Of a stretch of DNA of 50,809 bases, positions 1 to 7,578 are shown in pieces. The position numbers and the translations under genes are program-made. The DNA lies in NCBI GenBank assembly GCA_017452895.1, contig JAFTLE010000014.1, positions 1 to 50,809 on the forward strand. Reading direction: 5' to 3'. The first letter of the stretch is position 1; every line of letters starts with the position of its first letter. This DNA comes from Clostridia bacterium (GTDB taxonomy: Bacteria > Bacillota > Clostridia > Oscillospirales > CAG-272). Below the pieces are notes generated by a model that saw only the letters and a list, made by a program, of their open reading frames with translations, had not been told where the DNA came from and ran no database searches.

Positions 1-80
1 AAGGGTGGGCAGTTTACAAGATTACCCGGCTTGCCACGCTTATCATGCCTCAAAATCCCCGTCGAAACCGGTACGGGCCC
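1..80 (-). ncRNA. ssrA: tmRNA (10Sa RNA), 5' part only
   Basis: Read on the minus strand from position 80, the sequence begins GGGCCCGTACCGG followed by TTTCGACGGGG, then GGCATGATAAGCGTGGCA. This is the characteristic tmRNA 5' acceptor arm and tRNA-like D region, followed by the start of the pseudoknot 1 region. The 3' half, including the tag reading frame, lies outside the window. tmRNA rescues stalled ribosomes together with SmpB. Its position directly downstream of smpB on the same strand is the usual Firmicutes arrangement and supports the call. A long plus-strand reading frame across this region is not a gene. Confidence 0.9.
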
Positions 81-86
81 ATATTG

Positions 87-102
87 CCGCAGTTGCCTGC
101 GG
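87..102 (-). other. hairpin between smpB stop and tmRNA 5' end
   Basis: CCGCAG and CTGCGG flank a 4-nt loop (minus strand GCAA, a GNRA tetraloop), giving a perfect 6-bp stem. It starts at the smpB stop and ends 6 nt before the tmRNA 5' end. No T-run follows on the minus strand, so it does not look like an intrinsic terminator. No separate promoter fits in the gap, so it may mark the processing boundary between smpB mRNA and tmRNA. Confidence 0.5.
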
Positions 103-570
103 TCATATGCTGTTTTGCTTGGTGTAACGCTCGATCGTGCGATCAGCGGCACGCCGTGCGTCGGTCTCACGCTTGTCGTAGAGCTTTTTACCGCGGCAAA
201 GTCCAAGCTCGACCTTGACGCGCGGCCCCGAAAAATACAAGGAAAGCGGGATCAGGGTGTACCCGTCTCTTTGCAAAAGGCCGTGCAGCTTCATAATTTC
301 GCGCTTATGCATCAAAAGCGTACGCACGCGCAGCGGCTCGCGATTGAAGATGTTGCCCTGCTCATAGGGGCTGATGTGGATCCCCTCCGCAAACAGCTCG
401 CCCGCTTTGACGGAACAGAAGGAATCCTTCAGATTTGCTTTGCCCTGACGCAGAGATTTGACCTCTGTGCCAAACAGAGCTATGCCCGCTTCAAAGCGTT
501 CATCGACGAAATAATCGTGAAACGCCTTTTTGTTCTGAGCAATGATTTGAGATTGTTTTTTCTCAGCCAT
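103..570 (-). CDS. smpB: SsrA-binding protein SmpB
   Basis: This 155-aa protein binds tmRNA and delivers it to stalled ribosomes in the cytoplasm. Near the N-terminus it has the SmpB hallmarks [15 protein letters not shown] and [17 protein letters not shown], and in the middle ISPYEQGN. The C-terminal tail is basic ([14 protein letters not shown]), the part that enters the mRNA channel in the family. I start it at the ATG at 570 because AAAGGAGG sits a few bases upstream. The frame extends 17 codons further upstream without a ribosome site. Length matches the family (about 150-160 aa). Its substrate RNA gene lies immediately downstream. Confidence 0.97.
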   Translation of the reverse strand: MAEKKQSQIIAQNKKAFHDYFVDERFEAGIALFGTEVKSLRQGKANLKDSFCSVKAGELFAEGIHISPYEQGNIFNREPLRVRTLLMHKREIMKLHGLLQRDGYTLIPLSLYFSGPRVKVELGLCRGKKLYDKRETDARRAADRTIERYTKQNSI

Positions 571-624
571 AGGATCCTCCTTTCCTCTTTGTATTATAGC
601 ATATTTTTCGTGCGTTTGCAAGTA

Positions 625-1137
625 TTATTTGTTTTTTTCCAAAACCTCTTGGATCTCGCAAATATAAACACGGTGAAAGTCGCCGTCTTTGTAGTTTTCA
701 AGGAGCGAGGAATTAAGAAAACCGCACGCCTTCAGGTCGTCGGCATAAAGCTTTTTCAGCACCAGAACCGTCTGTGCTTCCTCGTAGTAGATCGCACCGC
801 TGTCATTCGTAATCCTTGTCAAACCGCACTCTGCCGCTTTATCCGTATCGCGGCCACTGTGCGTACCGCAGTAACGGAGAGCCGCGCGGTATTCCTCGCT
901 GAAAAAGCAGGCGGTCAGGGTGTCGCCGTTTTCGGCAAATTCATAGGTGTAGCGCTGGGGGCGAATGAATAAAAAGGCAACGGGACGGTTCCAAAGGATT
1001 CCCACACCGCCCCAGGATGCGGTCATAGCGTTGTTTTTCTCAGCATCCCCCGCGGTGATGAGCATCCACTGCTTTCCGATCGCGGCAAACGGATTTGCAG
1101 CCCAATGCTCCGGCAAAACGGTATTGAAGTCTTTCAT
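625..1137 (-). CDS. flavin reductase-like (FMN-binding split barrel) protein
   Basis: A 170-aa protein whose N-terminal half (NAMTASWGGVGILWNRPVAF, then RYTYEFAENGDTLTACFF) matches the flavin reductase-like / FMN-binding split-barrel fold. These proteins bind FMN and are usually small NAD(P)H:flavin oxidoreductases. The substrate cannot be deduced. GGAGGT precedes the ATG at 1137, which I prefer to the upstream in-frame start. It lies just upstream of smpB on the same strand with a 54-bp gap, so the two may share a transcript. A terminator separates it from spoIIR. Confidence 0.8.
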   Translation of the reverse strand: MKDFNTVLPEHWAANPFAAIGKQWMLITAGDAEKNNAMTASWGGVGILWNRPVAFLFIRPQRYTYEFAENGDTLTACFFSEEYRAALRYCGTHSGRDTDKAAECGLTRITNDSGAIYYEEAQTVLVLKKLYADDLKACGFLNSSLLENYKDGDFHRVYICEIQEVLEKNK

Positions 1138-1194
1138 AGTTACCTCCAAATTCAAAAGTATATATTATTATATACGAGACGGCGGAAAAATGCA

Positions 1195-1220
1195 ACAAAA
1201 AATGCCGCAGTTGCGGCATT
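1195..1220 (-). terminator. intrinsic terminator of spoIIR
   Basis: The inverted repeat AATGCCGCA/TGCGGCATT with a very short loop lies directly after the spoIIR stop. On the minus strand it is followed by TTTTTT (1200-1195). Confidence 0.85.
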
Positions 1221-1221
1221 T

Positions 1222-1824
1222 TTATCCAAACTCACCTTGAAGCCATTCAAGCACCTTGAATTTCAGAGCATATTCCCCATCGTGATCCGAGATCAATCGG
1301 TATTCTGTGGGCGTGAGTCCTACGGGTACCGAATCCTCTGCCGTTTTTCCGTCGTCGGTCGCAAGCGAAAGACAAAGCGGCGGATAAAGCACGCACCACC
1401 AATTCTGTCCTTCCCCCTCTCCGATGACGACGCGGAGAGAAAGATATTCCCCCGATGGCAGCGTCAGGTTACCGTAAACGCGCGTCGTGTAATACTCTGT
1501 GTCAAGACTAACCTTAACGGGATAGGAGTAACCGAGGGCGTTTATTTTTGCCGCGGCGGTTTTTTCGATCTCGGGAAGCAGGGATGCGGCGACAGCGGTC
1601 GCCTCCTCCTTATTTCCCGTTTTCGAGAGTGCCGTTCCGTAAACCGAAAGGATCTCGTCACGGACGGCGAGCTTTAACGCCTGGTCCTCCTCGCTGTCTG
1701 AATTGGCGAGCACGTGCAAACGAAGCACGTCCTCATAGATCTGCTCCTCTCCGTGCGTTGGCAGAGCGAGCAGGACGGTGAGCGAGATCAGAAGCGTTAA
1801 TACGTATAAGGTGAAGCTTTTCAT
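1222..1824 (-). CDS. spoIIR: stage II sporulation protein R
   Basis: A 200-aa secreted signalling protein. In Bacillus SpoIIR is made in the forespore and triggers SpoIIGA to process pro-sigma-E in the mother cell. A hydrophobic signal segment spans about residues 5-22. The mature part has the family signatures LRLHVLANSDSEEDQ and LKLAVRDEIL, and later GEGEGQNWWCVLYPPLC. GGAGG lies 7 nt before the ATG. The gene is monocistronic: it has its own terminator, and a hairpin that includes its ribosome site lies upstream. Its presence implies the organism belongs to an endospore-forming lineage. Confidence 0.93.
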   Translation of the reverse strand: MKSFTLYVLTLLISLTVLLALPTHGEEQIYEDVLRLHVLANSDSEEDQALKLAVRDEILSVYGTALSKTGNKEEATAVAASLLPEIEKTAAAKINALGYSYPVKVSLDTEYYTTRVYGNLTLPSGEYLSLRVVIGEGEGQNWWCVLYPPLCLSLATDDGKTAEDSVPVGLTPTEYRLISDHDGEYALKFKVLEWLQGEFG

Positions 1825-1829
1825 AAAGA

Positions 1830-1872
1830 ATCCTCCAAAGCAATGATTGACGTCATTTTTGCCTTGGAGGAT
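1830..1872 (-). promoter_or_regulatory. hairpin that sequesters the spoIIR ribosome binding site
   Basis: On the minus strand ATCCTCCAAGGCA (1872-1860) can pair with TGCTTTGGAGGAT (1842-1830): 13 bp with one G-U pair and a 17-nt loop. The 3' arm contains the GGAGG used by spoIIR. The loop holds the palindrome TGACGTCA. No T-run follows, so it is not a normal terminator. It could limit translation or be an operator. The function is inferred from position only. Confidence 0.5.
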
Positions 1873-1890
1873 CTCTTTTATTCAATATTT

Positions 1891-2094
1891 TCAGTCTTTT
1901 TTGAAAAGTCGGCGACGTAGCGAGCCGATGCGCGCGCGGCGCGCCTCGGTCTCATCTCTGTCTACCGTAATGCTGATCACGTCGCCGACCTTTGCCCCCT
2001 CAGGCAGAAGGACACGCGGCAGATCTGAAAATTTTCCCTCGTCAAGCTCGACGACGGCGAACTCCTCCTCAAAGCGATCAATGATTACGTTCAT
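1891..2094 (-). CDS. DUF3006 domain protein
   Basis: A 67-aa protein with the DUF3006 pattern: NVIIDRFEEEFAVVELD, then a short VLLPEGAKVGDVI segment and a basic tail. It is probably a small beta-barrel. The function is unknown. Members of this family commonly sit next to ComEC/Rec2-like metallo-beta-lactamase genes, as here, where it follows the hydrolase by 9 bp. AAGGAG lies 5 nt before the ATG at 2094. A GTG two codons upstream is a less likely start. Confidence 0.8.
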   Translation of the reverse strand: MNVIIDRFEEEFAVVELDEGKFSDLPRVLLPEGAKVGDVISITVDRDETEARRARIGSLRRRLFKKD

Positions 2095-2103
2095 AAGCAC
2101 TCC

Positions 2104-3177
2104 TTATTCGGTGGGATCGCAATTGCCGCAGGGAATATACTCTTCCGCAAGCAGCTCCTCGAGCGTTTTGAAGCTTTCCACCTTATTTTCTTCTTTCATT
2201 TGTGCAACACTCTTACAATCAACCGTGTGGATCTTTCGGCTCGAAATATTGAGAATATAGGTAGGATTGCTTGAGCCGTCGTCAACTGCGGGGACCTCGA
2301 CCCTTTCACCGATGACGGTGAGCTCGTCGTTGACCTGCAGATTGACACCGTCGGAGAGTGCGACGATCGTCCCCTCAAGGTCGGTTCGCAGGATCGTTGC
2401 GTTTGCCGCCGTCCAGGTGTCCAGCACCGCCTGCTTCGGATGATTGTATCGGTTGTTTGCTCCCACGGAAATGACGGCGTATTTTGCCCTCGTCTTTTGA
2501 ACAAAGCCGGGATCCGAGGAGGTCGTGCTGCCGTGGTGACCGACCTTTACGACGTCAGCGGTAAAGTCGCCCGTCAGCTCTCTTTCATTTTCCTTCGTCG
2601 CATCGCCAAGGAACAAAAATGCGTGGTTACCGTAGGTAATCCGAAGGATTAGCGAATAGGCGTTGGTATCGTCGTATTCGTCCTTCGCAGGACCAATAAT
2701 CTTTGCGGTCAGATTTTCCTCTGCAAGGATATCAACGCCCGCCTTGCCCGCTGTGATCTGCAGTCCCTTATCGTCGATCGCCTCAAGCAGCTTTTCATAG
2801 GTCGTCGTGTTGTGATCGACGTCGGGCATATAGACAGAACCGATATCGAAGGCGTTTACAACGGCGCGCATACCGCCGATGTGGTCGCCGTCGGGGTGGG
2901 TCGCCATCAGGTAATCGATCTTAGAATAGCCAAGTCCCCTGACATACGCAATGACCGTATCGGCGGCATCGGCAAGACCCGCATCGATCAGCATCGTTTT
3001 CCCGTTTGGAAATTCAATAAAGGTGGAATCGCCCTGACCGACGTCAATATAACTGATGCGAAGCTTGCCCTCGAGCGGCTCACTCAGCCCATCCCCATCA
3101 TCCCCGCCGAAGAACGAGCAGGAGGTTAGCGAAAAAACAAAGATCAATGCAAGAAATAAGGATAGCAATCGTTTCAT
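2104..3177 (-). CDS. ComEC/Rec2-like metallo-beta-lactamase lipoprotein
   Basis: This 357-aa exported protein starts with a lipoprotein signal (MKRLLSLFLALIFVFSLTSC, lipidated Cys about 20). The hydrolase core follows: DVGQGDSTFIEF, the metal motif THPDGDHIGG, FLGDATKENE and KVGHHGSTTSS, as in the soluble beta-lactamase domain of ComEC. It is expected to hydrolyse a phosphodiester, possibly extracellular DNA. The last 45 residues hold H..C and later PCGNC, a putative Cys/His metal site resembling the small Ada-type module found on some secreted nucleases. GGGAGG precedes the ATG at 3177. The partner DUF3006 gene is directly downstream. Confidence 0.85.
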   Translation of the reverse strand: MKRLLSLFLALIFVFSLTSCSFFGGDDGDGLSEPLEGKLRISYIDVGQGDSTFIEFPNGKTMLIDAGLADAADTVIAYVRGLGYSKIDYLMATHPDGDHIGGMRAVVNAFDIGSVYMPDVDHNTTTYEKLLEAIDDKGLQITAGKAGVDILAEENLTAKIIGPAKDEYDDTNAYSLILRITYGNHAFLFLGDATKENERELTGDFTADVVKVGHHGSTTSSDPGFVQKTRAKYAVISVGANNRYNHPKQAVLDTWTAANATILRTDLEGTIVALSDGVNLQVNDELTVIGERVEVPAVDDGSSNPTYILNISSRKIHTVDCKSVAQMKEENKVESFKTLEELLAEEYIPCGNCDPTE

Positions 3178-3212
3178 AGAGGATCCTCCCAAAGAAAATT
3201 TTGCATAAGTAC

Positions 3213-3241
3213 TTGATTTTTAAAAAAGCGCGTGCTATAAT
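3213..3241 (+). promoter_or_regulatory. sigma-A promoter of tRNA-Leu
   Basis: TTGATT, 17 bp, then TATAAT, ending 11 bp before the tRNA. Confidence 0.85.
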
Positions 3242-3252
3242 AACATCGTTAT

Positions 3253-3338
3253 GCCGGTGTGTTGGAATGGCAGACGAGGTGGACTCAAAATCCATTGCCG
3301 GCGACGGCGTGCGGGTTCAAGTCCCGCCACCGGCACCA
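3253..3338 (+). tRNA. tRNA-Leu (anticodon CAA)
   Basis: An 86-nt class II tRNA with CCA encoded. The acceptor arm pairs GCCGGTG with CACCGGC. The anticodon loop is CTCAAAA, so the anticodon is CAA and it reads UUG. It has a long variable arm and the T-loop GGTTCAAGTCC. It has its own promoter and terminator. Confidence 0.97.
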
Positions 3339-3343
3339 TACGA

Positions 3344-3380
3344 AAGAGGATGAACGTCAGCTCGTCCTCTTTTATTTTTT
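3344..3380 (+). terminator. terminator of tRNA-Leu
   Basis: AAGAGGATGA pairs with TCGTCCTCTT around an 8-nt loop, followed by TTTATTTTTT. It overlaps the stop codon of the convergent ispE. Confidence 0.85.
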
Positions 3381-4274
3381 GCTTTCGTAAGACGGGGTGC
3401 TGAAAACGACCGCACCGCCAATCTTTTTTGCGGCAAGCTCTGCCGCTTCTCTGCTTTCAAAAATGCCGAAGACGGAAGGACCGCTACCGCTCATCATTGC
3501 GGCAAGCGCGCCCGCCGTGCGCATTTCGTTCAAGAGACGGACGGCATCAGGACAATCGGGAAGCACCGCCTCCTCAAAGAGATTGAAAACGCATTTTGCG
3601 AGAGCTTCTCCCCCCTGCTTCAAGGCGTTGACAAGAGCGCGCTCGCCACCCTCACACGGGTTTTTGACACTACCGTCAAAATTGCTGTAAAGAGCATCTA
3701 ACCGTCGGTAAGCGGCAGGGGTCGAGACCGCGGCGTTTGGCATTGCGATCACACAGTGAAGCGCAGGGGTCGGAAGCATCTCCATCCGTTCACCCCGACC
3801 GCGACAAAGGCGCGTACCGCCAACGAGACAAAAGGGCACATCGGAGCCAAGCGTTGCCGCAAGCTCCAAAAGCTGCTTTTGTGGGATCGGCTCACCCGTT
3901 GCTTGATTCAAAAGGCGAAGCACCGCCGCGGCATCTGCCGATCCGCCTGCAAGACCTGCCGCCGCGGGGATCCGCTTCACAACGGTAAGATCGACCTCCG
4001 CCGTCAGATTCGCGGCGGAAAGGAATGCATCCGCGGCGCGAAAGGCAAGGTTTTTTTCATCCGCGGGGATATCCGAATTTTCCATGCGCAGACGAATCGC
4101 GCGGGCGCTTGATGGGCGGATCTCTCCGTACACCTCGTCGGCGAGCGAAACGCTCTGCATCACCGAAACAATATTATGAAAGCCGTCGTTACGGCGGCTT
4201 TCAACGTTCAGATAAAGATTGATCTTTGCATACGCCGCGCCCCGAAAGGGGACGGCGTTTTTCAATAGGGTCAT
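3372..4274 (-). CDS. ispE: 4-diphosphocytidyl-2-C-methyl-D-erythritol kinase
   Basis: A 300-aa GHMP kinase of the MEP isoprenoid pathway that phosphorylates CDP-methylerythritol on the 2-hydroxyl with ATP. Visible signatures are AYAKINLYLNV near the N-terminus, the ATP-binding loop PAAAGLAGGSADAAA at about 104-118, and the C-terminal GHMP motif MSGSGPSVFGIF. Length is normal for the family. Its ATG overlaps the nadB stop by 4 bp (ATGA), so it is translationally coupled as the last gene of nadC-nadB-ispE. Pairing IspE with NAD synthesis is probably shared housekeeping expression rather than a pathway link. Confidence 0.95.
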   Translation of the reverse strand: MTLLKNAVPFRGAAYAKINLYLNVESRRNDGFHNIVSVMQSVSLADEVYGEIRPSSARAIRLRMENSDIPADEKNLAFRAADAFLSAANLTAEVDLTVVKRIPAAAGLAGGSADAAAVLRLLNQATGEPIPQKQLLELAATLGSDVPFCLVGGTRLCRGRGERMEMLPTPALHCVIAMPNAAVSTPAAYRRLDALYSNFDGSVKNPCEGGERALVNALKQGGEALAKCVFNLFEEAVLPDCPDAVRLLNEMRTAGALAAMMSGSGPSVFGIFESREAAELAAKKIGGAVVFSTPSYESKK

Positions 4275-5827
4275 ACGGTCACCGCCTCAGTATCCAGATA
4301 ATGCGCGCCGACGCTGTCCTTACGCGCGGCGGCAGACGTTGCGATCTTCAGCGCGGTCTGTGCCATACTGTAAAGTTCAAACTCATCGGGAATACGCAGC
4401 ACGGCATCCTGCAAGCTCTCGTAGATCCTGCCGATCTCACGCACGGCGTTCTCAAGTCCCTCGGGAGTTCGGAGCGCACTGCAATCACGTGACATAACGG
4501 TGCGGATCTTTTCGTGGAGGCCTGCCGACTCGGTGCGCTTCAGAATGCGCGTTCCGCTTTCCGCCGCCATAATGCGGGAGATGTCCGACGGCGCAAACTC
4601 TGCACGACGGTTGATCAAGCGTGCGGCACGGCGGCTGAAAACAAGGCACTCAAGCATCGAGTTGCTTGCCAGACGGTTCGCGCCGTGAATGCCCGTGCAT
4701 GCCGATTCGCCCGCTGCAAACAGACCGTGAATGTTGGTCTCACCGTCAAGATCGGTCTTGATACCGCCCATAAAATAGTGTTGGGCAGGATGTACGGGGA
4801 TCGGCTCCTTCGTCAGGCGGATGCCCGCATCCACGCAACGGCCGTAGATCGTCGGGAAGCGACGGGCAAAAAATGCTTCGTCCATCGAGGAAACGTCAAG
4901 CCACGCGTGGGGATCGCCCGTGCGGCGCAGCTCCTTTAAGATCGCGCGGGTCACGATGTCACGCGGGGCAAGATCGGCACGGCGGTGAACACCCTGCATA
5001 AACGCCTCCCCCTTGAAGTTGCGAAGGATCGCCCCTTCTCCGCGCACCGCCTCACTGATCAAAAAGAGACGGGAATTATCCTGATCATTTGAGATCAGGG
5101 TCGTGGGATGGAACTGAACCATCTCCATCAGCTCGGTTTCAGCACCCGCGCGCATCGCGGCGGCAATTCCGTCGCCGACAGCCCCGCGCGGATTGGTGGT
5201 ATAGCGATAGATATGACCGATACCCCCCGTTGCCAGAATGACATTACGCGTCAGCACGAGCTTCGGCTCTCCGTCGTAAATGATCGCGCCAACGACGGCA
5301 CCGTCCTCGGTCAACACATCTATCAAAAAGCTGCGGAAGCGGACCGCTACGTTTTTGCGCTCAAGTGCAAGCTCGCCAAGTCGGCGGGTGGTCTCGCGCC
5401 CCGTGGCGTCGCCGCCGCAGTGAACGATACGACGGCAGGAATGCCCGCCCTCACGCGTGATCTGCAGCTCTCCCTCTGGATTGGTATCGAAGGGAACGTC
5501 CAGAGCGACCAGCTCCTTGATATTATCGGGTCCTTCCTCGACCAGCACCTGCACCGCCCGTTCATCGCAGAGCCCCGCACCTGCCTCCAGCGTGTCGGCA
5601 ATGTGCGATTCAAAATGATCGTCGGGAGCAATCACGGCGGCAATACCGCCCTGTGCGAGCCAGGAGTTCGTCTTTTCAAGCTCGGTCTTGGTCACGATGG
5701 TGCAGGAGAGCCTGGGATCGATATTGAGTGCTGCGTAAAGCCCCGCAAGTCCGCTGCCGACGATCAGAACGTCGGTTTGGATCCTTTCCATCGCTTCGGT
5801 ATCAAAGCCGCATAAATAACGTTTCAT
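4271..5827 (-). CDS. nadB: L-aspartate oxidase
   Basis: This 518-aa flavoprotein oxidises L-aspartate to iminoaspartate, the first step of de novo NAD synthesis. It has the FAD dinucleotide motif VLIVGSGLAGLYAAL near residue 20, the SWLAQGGIAAV segment and GAVGDGIAAAMRAGA. The active-site/FAD region is HPAQHYFMGGIKTDLDG with GIHGANRLASNSMLEC. I use the ATG at 5827, which has an AAGG-type ribosome site. A TTG six codons upstream is also in frame. nadC lies 10 bp upstream. No nadA (quinolinate synthase) is present in the window although NadB needs it as partner. Confidence 0.95.
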   Translation of the reverse strand: MKRYLCGFDTEAMERIQTDVLIVGSGLAGLYAALNIDPRLSCTIVTKTELEKTNSWLAQGGIAAVIAPDDHFESHIADTLEAGAGLCDERAVQVLVEEGPDNIKELVALDVPFDTNPEGELQITREGGHSCRRIVHCGGDATGRETTRRLGELALERKNVAVRFRSFLIDVLTEDGAVVGAIIYDGEPKLVLTRNVILATGGIGHIYRYTTNPRGAVGDGIAAAMRAGAETELMEMVQFHPTTLISNDQDNSRLFLISEAVRGEGAILRNFKGEAFMQGVHRRADLAPRDIVTRAILKELRRTGDPHAWLDVSSMDEAFFARRFPTIYGRCVDAGIRLTKEPIPVHPAQHYFMGGIKTDLDGETNIHGLFAAGESACTGIHGANRLASNSMLECLVFSRRAARLINRRAEFAPSDISRIMAAESGTRILKRTESAGLHEKIRTVMSRDCSALRTPEGLENAVREIGRIYESLQDAVLRIPDEFELYSMAQTALKIATSAAARKDSVGAHYLDTEAVTV

Positions 5828-5837
5828 ACACTTTCCC

Positions 5838-6686
5838 TTATTCAATGACGAATTTCAGACTGATGTCAAGTGCGCGCGCAGAATGGGTCAGCGCGCCGAT
5901 GCTGATCAGATCAACGCCTGTTTTGGCAACGGCGTAAAGATCGCGCTCACCCATATTGCCCGATGCCTCGGTAATTGCCTTTCCATCAACGATCTGAACG
6001 CATTTCGTCATCATTTCCTCGTTCATATTGTCGAGCATAATGATGTCTGCGCCCGCATCAAGTGCTTCACGCAGCTGCGCCTCGGTCTCAACCTCGACCT
6101 CTACCTTAATGGTATGCGGTGCATGGCGCTTTGCCGCCTTCACAGCGGGAGTGATGCCGCCTGCGGCAACGATGTGATTATCCTTGATCAGGACACCGTC
6201 GGCAAGGTTGAAGCGGTGATTGGAGCCGCCGCCGATGCGTACGGCGTATTTTTCGATGACGCGCATACCGGGCGTGGTCTTTCTCGTATCCACGATCGTT
6301 GCCCCCGTGCCCGCTACGGTGTCGACCGCGGCGCGCGTGCGAGTCGCGATGCCCGAAAGATGCTGCATCAGATTGAGTCCAACGCGCTCACCCGACAGAA
6401 GCGTGACGGCGTTGCCGCGCACCTCTGCCAGGACATCGCCCTTTTTGAACGCCTGTCCTTCCTCAAAATGTGCGGTAAATTCCACGTCGGAGTCAAGCAT
6501 TCTGTAAACGCGCTCAGCGATCTGCATACCGCAAAGAACGCCGTCCTCCTTTGCAATATATCTGCCGTGGGCTCGGCGGTTTTTATCAATGACCGAAAGC
6601 GTGGTAATATCACCCGTTCCGATATCCTCGTTGAGTGCCTCGGCAATCAGACGGTCAACGCTGTCCATATACTGACTGTATTGCAT
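5838..6686 (-). CDS. nadC: nicotinate-nucleotide diphosphorylase (carboxylating)
   Basis: This 282-aa enzyme converts quinolinate and PRPP to nicotinate mononucleotide in de novo NAD synthesis. The hallmark motifs are present: EDIGTGDITT at the N-terminus, then LMQHLSGIATRT, IVDTRKTTPGMR, GGGSNHRFNLADGVLIKDNH, and the C-terminal barrel motifs DIIMLDNM and EASGNM. It is the first gene of nadC-nadB-ispE. A strong promoter lies upstream. The gene order differs from the common nadA-nadB-nadC arrangement. Confidence 0.96.
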   Translation of the reverse strand: MQYSQYMDSVDRLIAEALNEDIGTGDITTLSVIDKNRRAHGRYIAKEDGVLCGMQIAERVYRMLDSDVEFTAHFEEGQAFKKGDVLAEVRGNAVTLLSGERVGLNLMQHLSGIATRTRAAVDTVAGTGATIVDTRKTTPGMRVIEKYAVRIGGGSNHRFNLADGVLIKDNHIVAAGGITPAVKAAKRHAPHTIKVEVEVETEAQLREALDAGADIIMLDNMNEEMMTKCVQIVDGKAITEASGNMGERDLYAVAKTGVDLISIGALTHSARALDISLKFVIE

Positions 6687-6717
6687 AAAGAGTCCTCTTT
6701 TCTGTCCGTTTTTTTCT

Positions 6718-6746
6718 ATTATACACGAAGTCGCTCAAAATTTCAA
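6718..6746 (-). promoter_or_regulatory. sigma-A promoter of nadC-nadB-ispE
   Basis: On the minus strand TTGAAA, 17 bp, TATAAT. The -10 ends about 32 bp upstream of the nadC start. I see no obvious riboswitch in the short leader. Confidence 0.8.
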
Positions 6747-6816
6747 TTTATTTTTGCAGATTTTTCGCGCAAACGCATATATTTTATTTTATACTCTTTA
6801 AAAACGGAGGTAAGGG

Positions 6817-7377
6817 GTGCGACGGATTTTATTCTGGATGCGTTTTTTGCCGAGTGCGATCCTCCTTCTCGGGATCGTAACGGTCGAGGGGCGGCTTGCG
6901 CTTCCGCTCTTCTCCGCATTGCTGATACACGAGTGCGGTCATATTTGCACAATGGCGGGTTTGTTCCGTCTTTCGCCCGCGGCGTCGGGCTTTCGTCTTT
7001 TTTCAAAAAGCCAGCCCTCCTACCGCGGGGAGCTGCTGATCGCCGCGGCAGGACCACTTTGCAATCTGCTGTGTACGGCACTGCTTTGGCGAACGCTCCC
7101 CGCCCTCTCGTTTTTCAGTCTGACGTACGGGCTTTGCAACCTTTTGCCGATCGGTACGCTTGACGGCGGAAGGATGCTTTCCTCAATATTGCACATATGG
7201 CTTCCGTCACGCGTCGCCTATTATCTTTGGCGAACGGTCTCGCTCCTTTTCTTTTGTCTGATCCTCTTTTTTTCCTTATGGATGCTTCTGTTTGACGGCT
7301 TTTTTCTGGGACTCCTTCCGCTTCTTTTTTCTCTTTTGCCTGAGCTTGGAATTCTTTCGGATGAAGCAAAAGAATAA
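6817..7377 (+). CDS. small M50 (site-2) intramembrane metalloprotease
   Basis: A 186-aa polytopic membrane protein with the M50 zinc motif HECGH (HExxH) at about residues 38-42 and the second metal motif NLLPIGTLDGGR near 112-123. At least four hydrophobic segments are visible. It resembles the catalytic core of SpoIVFB, which cleaves pro-sigma-K during sporulation, but it lacks a C-terminal CBS domain and no spoIVFA lies beside it. The assignment to sigma-K processing is therefore only possible. It starts at a GTG with GGAGG 6 bp upstream. Confidence 0.82.
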   Translation: MRRILFWMRFLPSAILLLGIVTVEGRLALPLFSALLIHECGHICTMAGLFRLSPAASGFRLFSKSQPSYRGELLIAAAGPLCNLLCTALLWRTLPALSFFSLTYGLCNLLPIGTLDGGRMLSSILHIWLPSRVAYYLWRTVSLLFFCLILFFSLWMLLFDGFFLGLLPLLFSLLPELGILSDEAKE

Positions 7378-7488
7378 ACGAGGAAAAACGAGGATAACTT
7401 TGATTTTCTTTGCAAAACGCCATTTTTTGAGCATTTTTGCCGTTTTTCATAATTTTTCGCAAACAAATCGGTTTTTTCACAAAAACTA

Positions 7489-7517
7489 TTGCATTTTGTA
7501 TACAGATTTGATATAAT
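7489..7517 (+). promoter_or_regulatory. sigma-A promoter of potABCD
   Basis: TTGCAT, 17 bp, TATAAT, about 60 bp upstream of potA. Confidence 0.8.
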
Positions 7518-7578
7518 CCATCTTGCATTTTATATTTGGACCTTGTCCTGCAAGAAAGGATCGTGAGAAAGAATAAAA

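Noticed and set aside
31..972. Long plus-strand reading frame
   Set aside because: It is antisense to tmRNA, smpB and the flavin reductase-like gene, all of which have clear family signatures and ribosome sites. The plus-strand protein has no recognisable motif.
5883..7163. 426-codon plus-strand frame across nadC and beyond
   Set aside because: It is antisense to nadC, whose catalytic motifs are intact, and then runs out of frame through the M50 protease gene. It has no ribosome site or domain.
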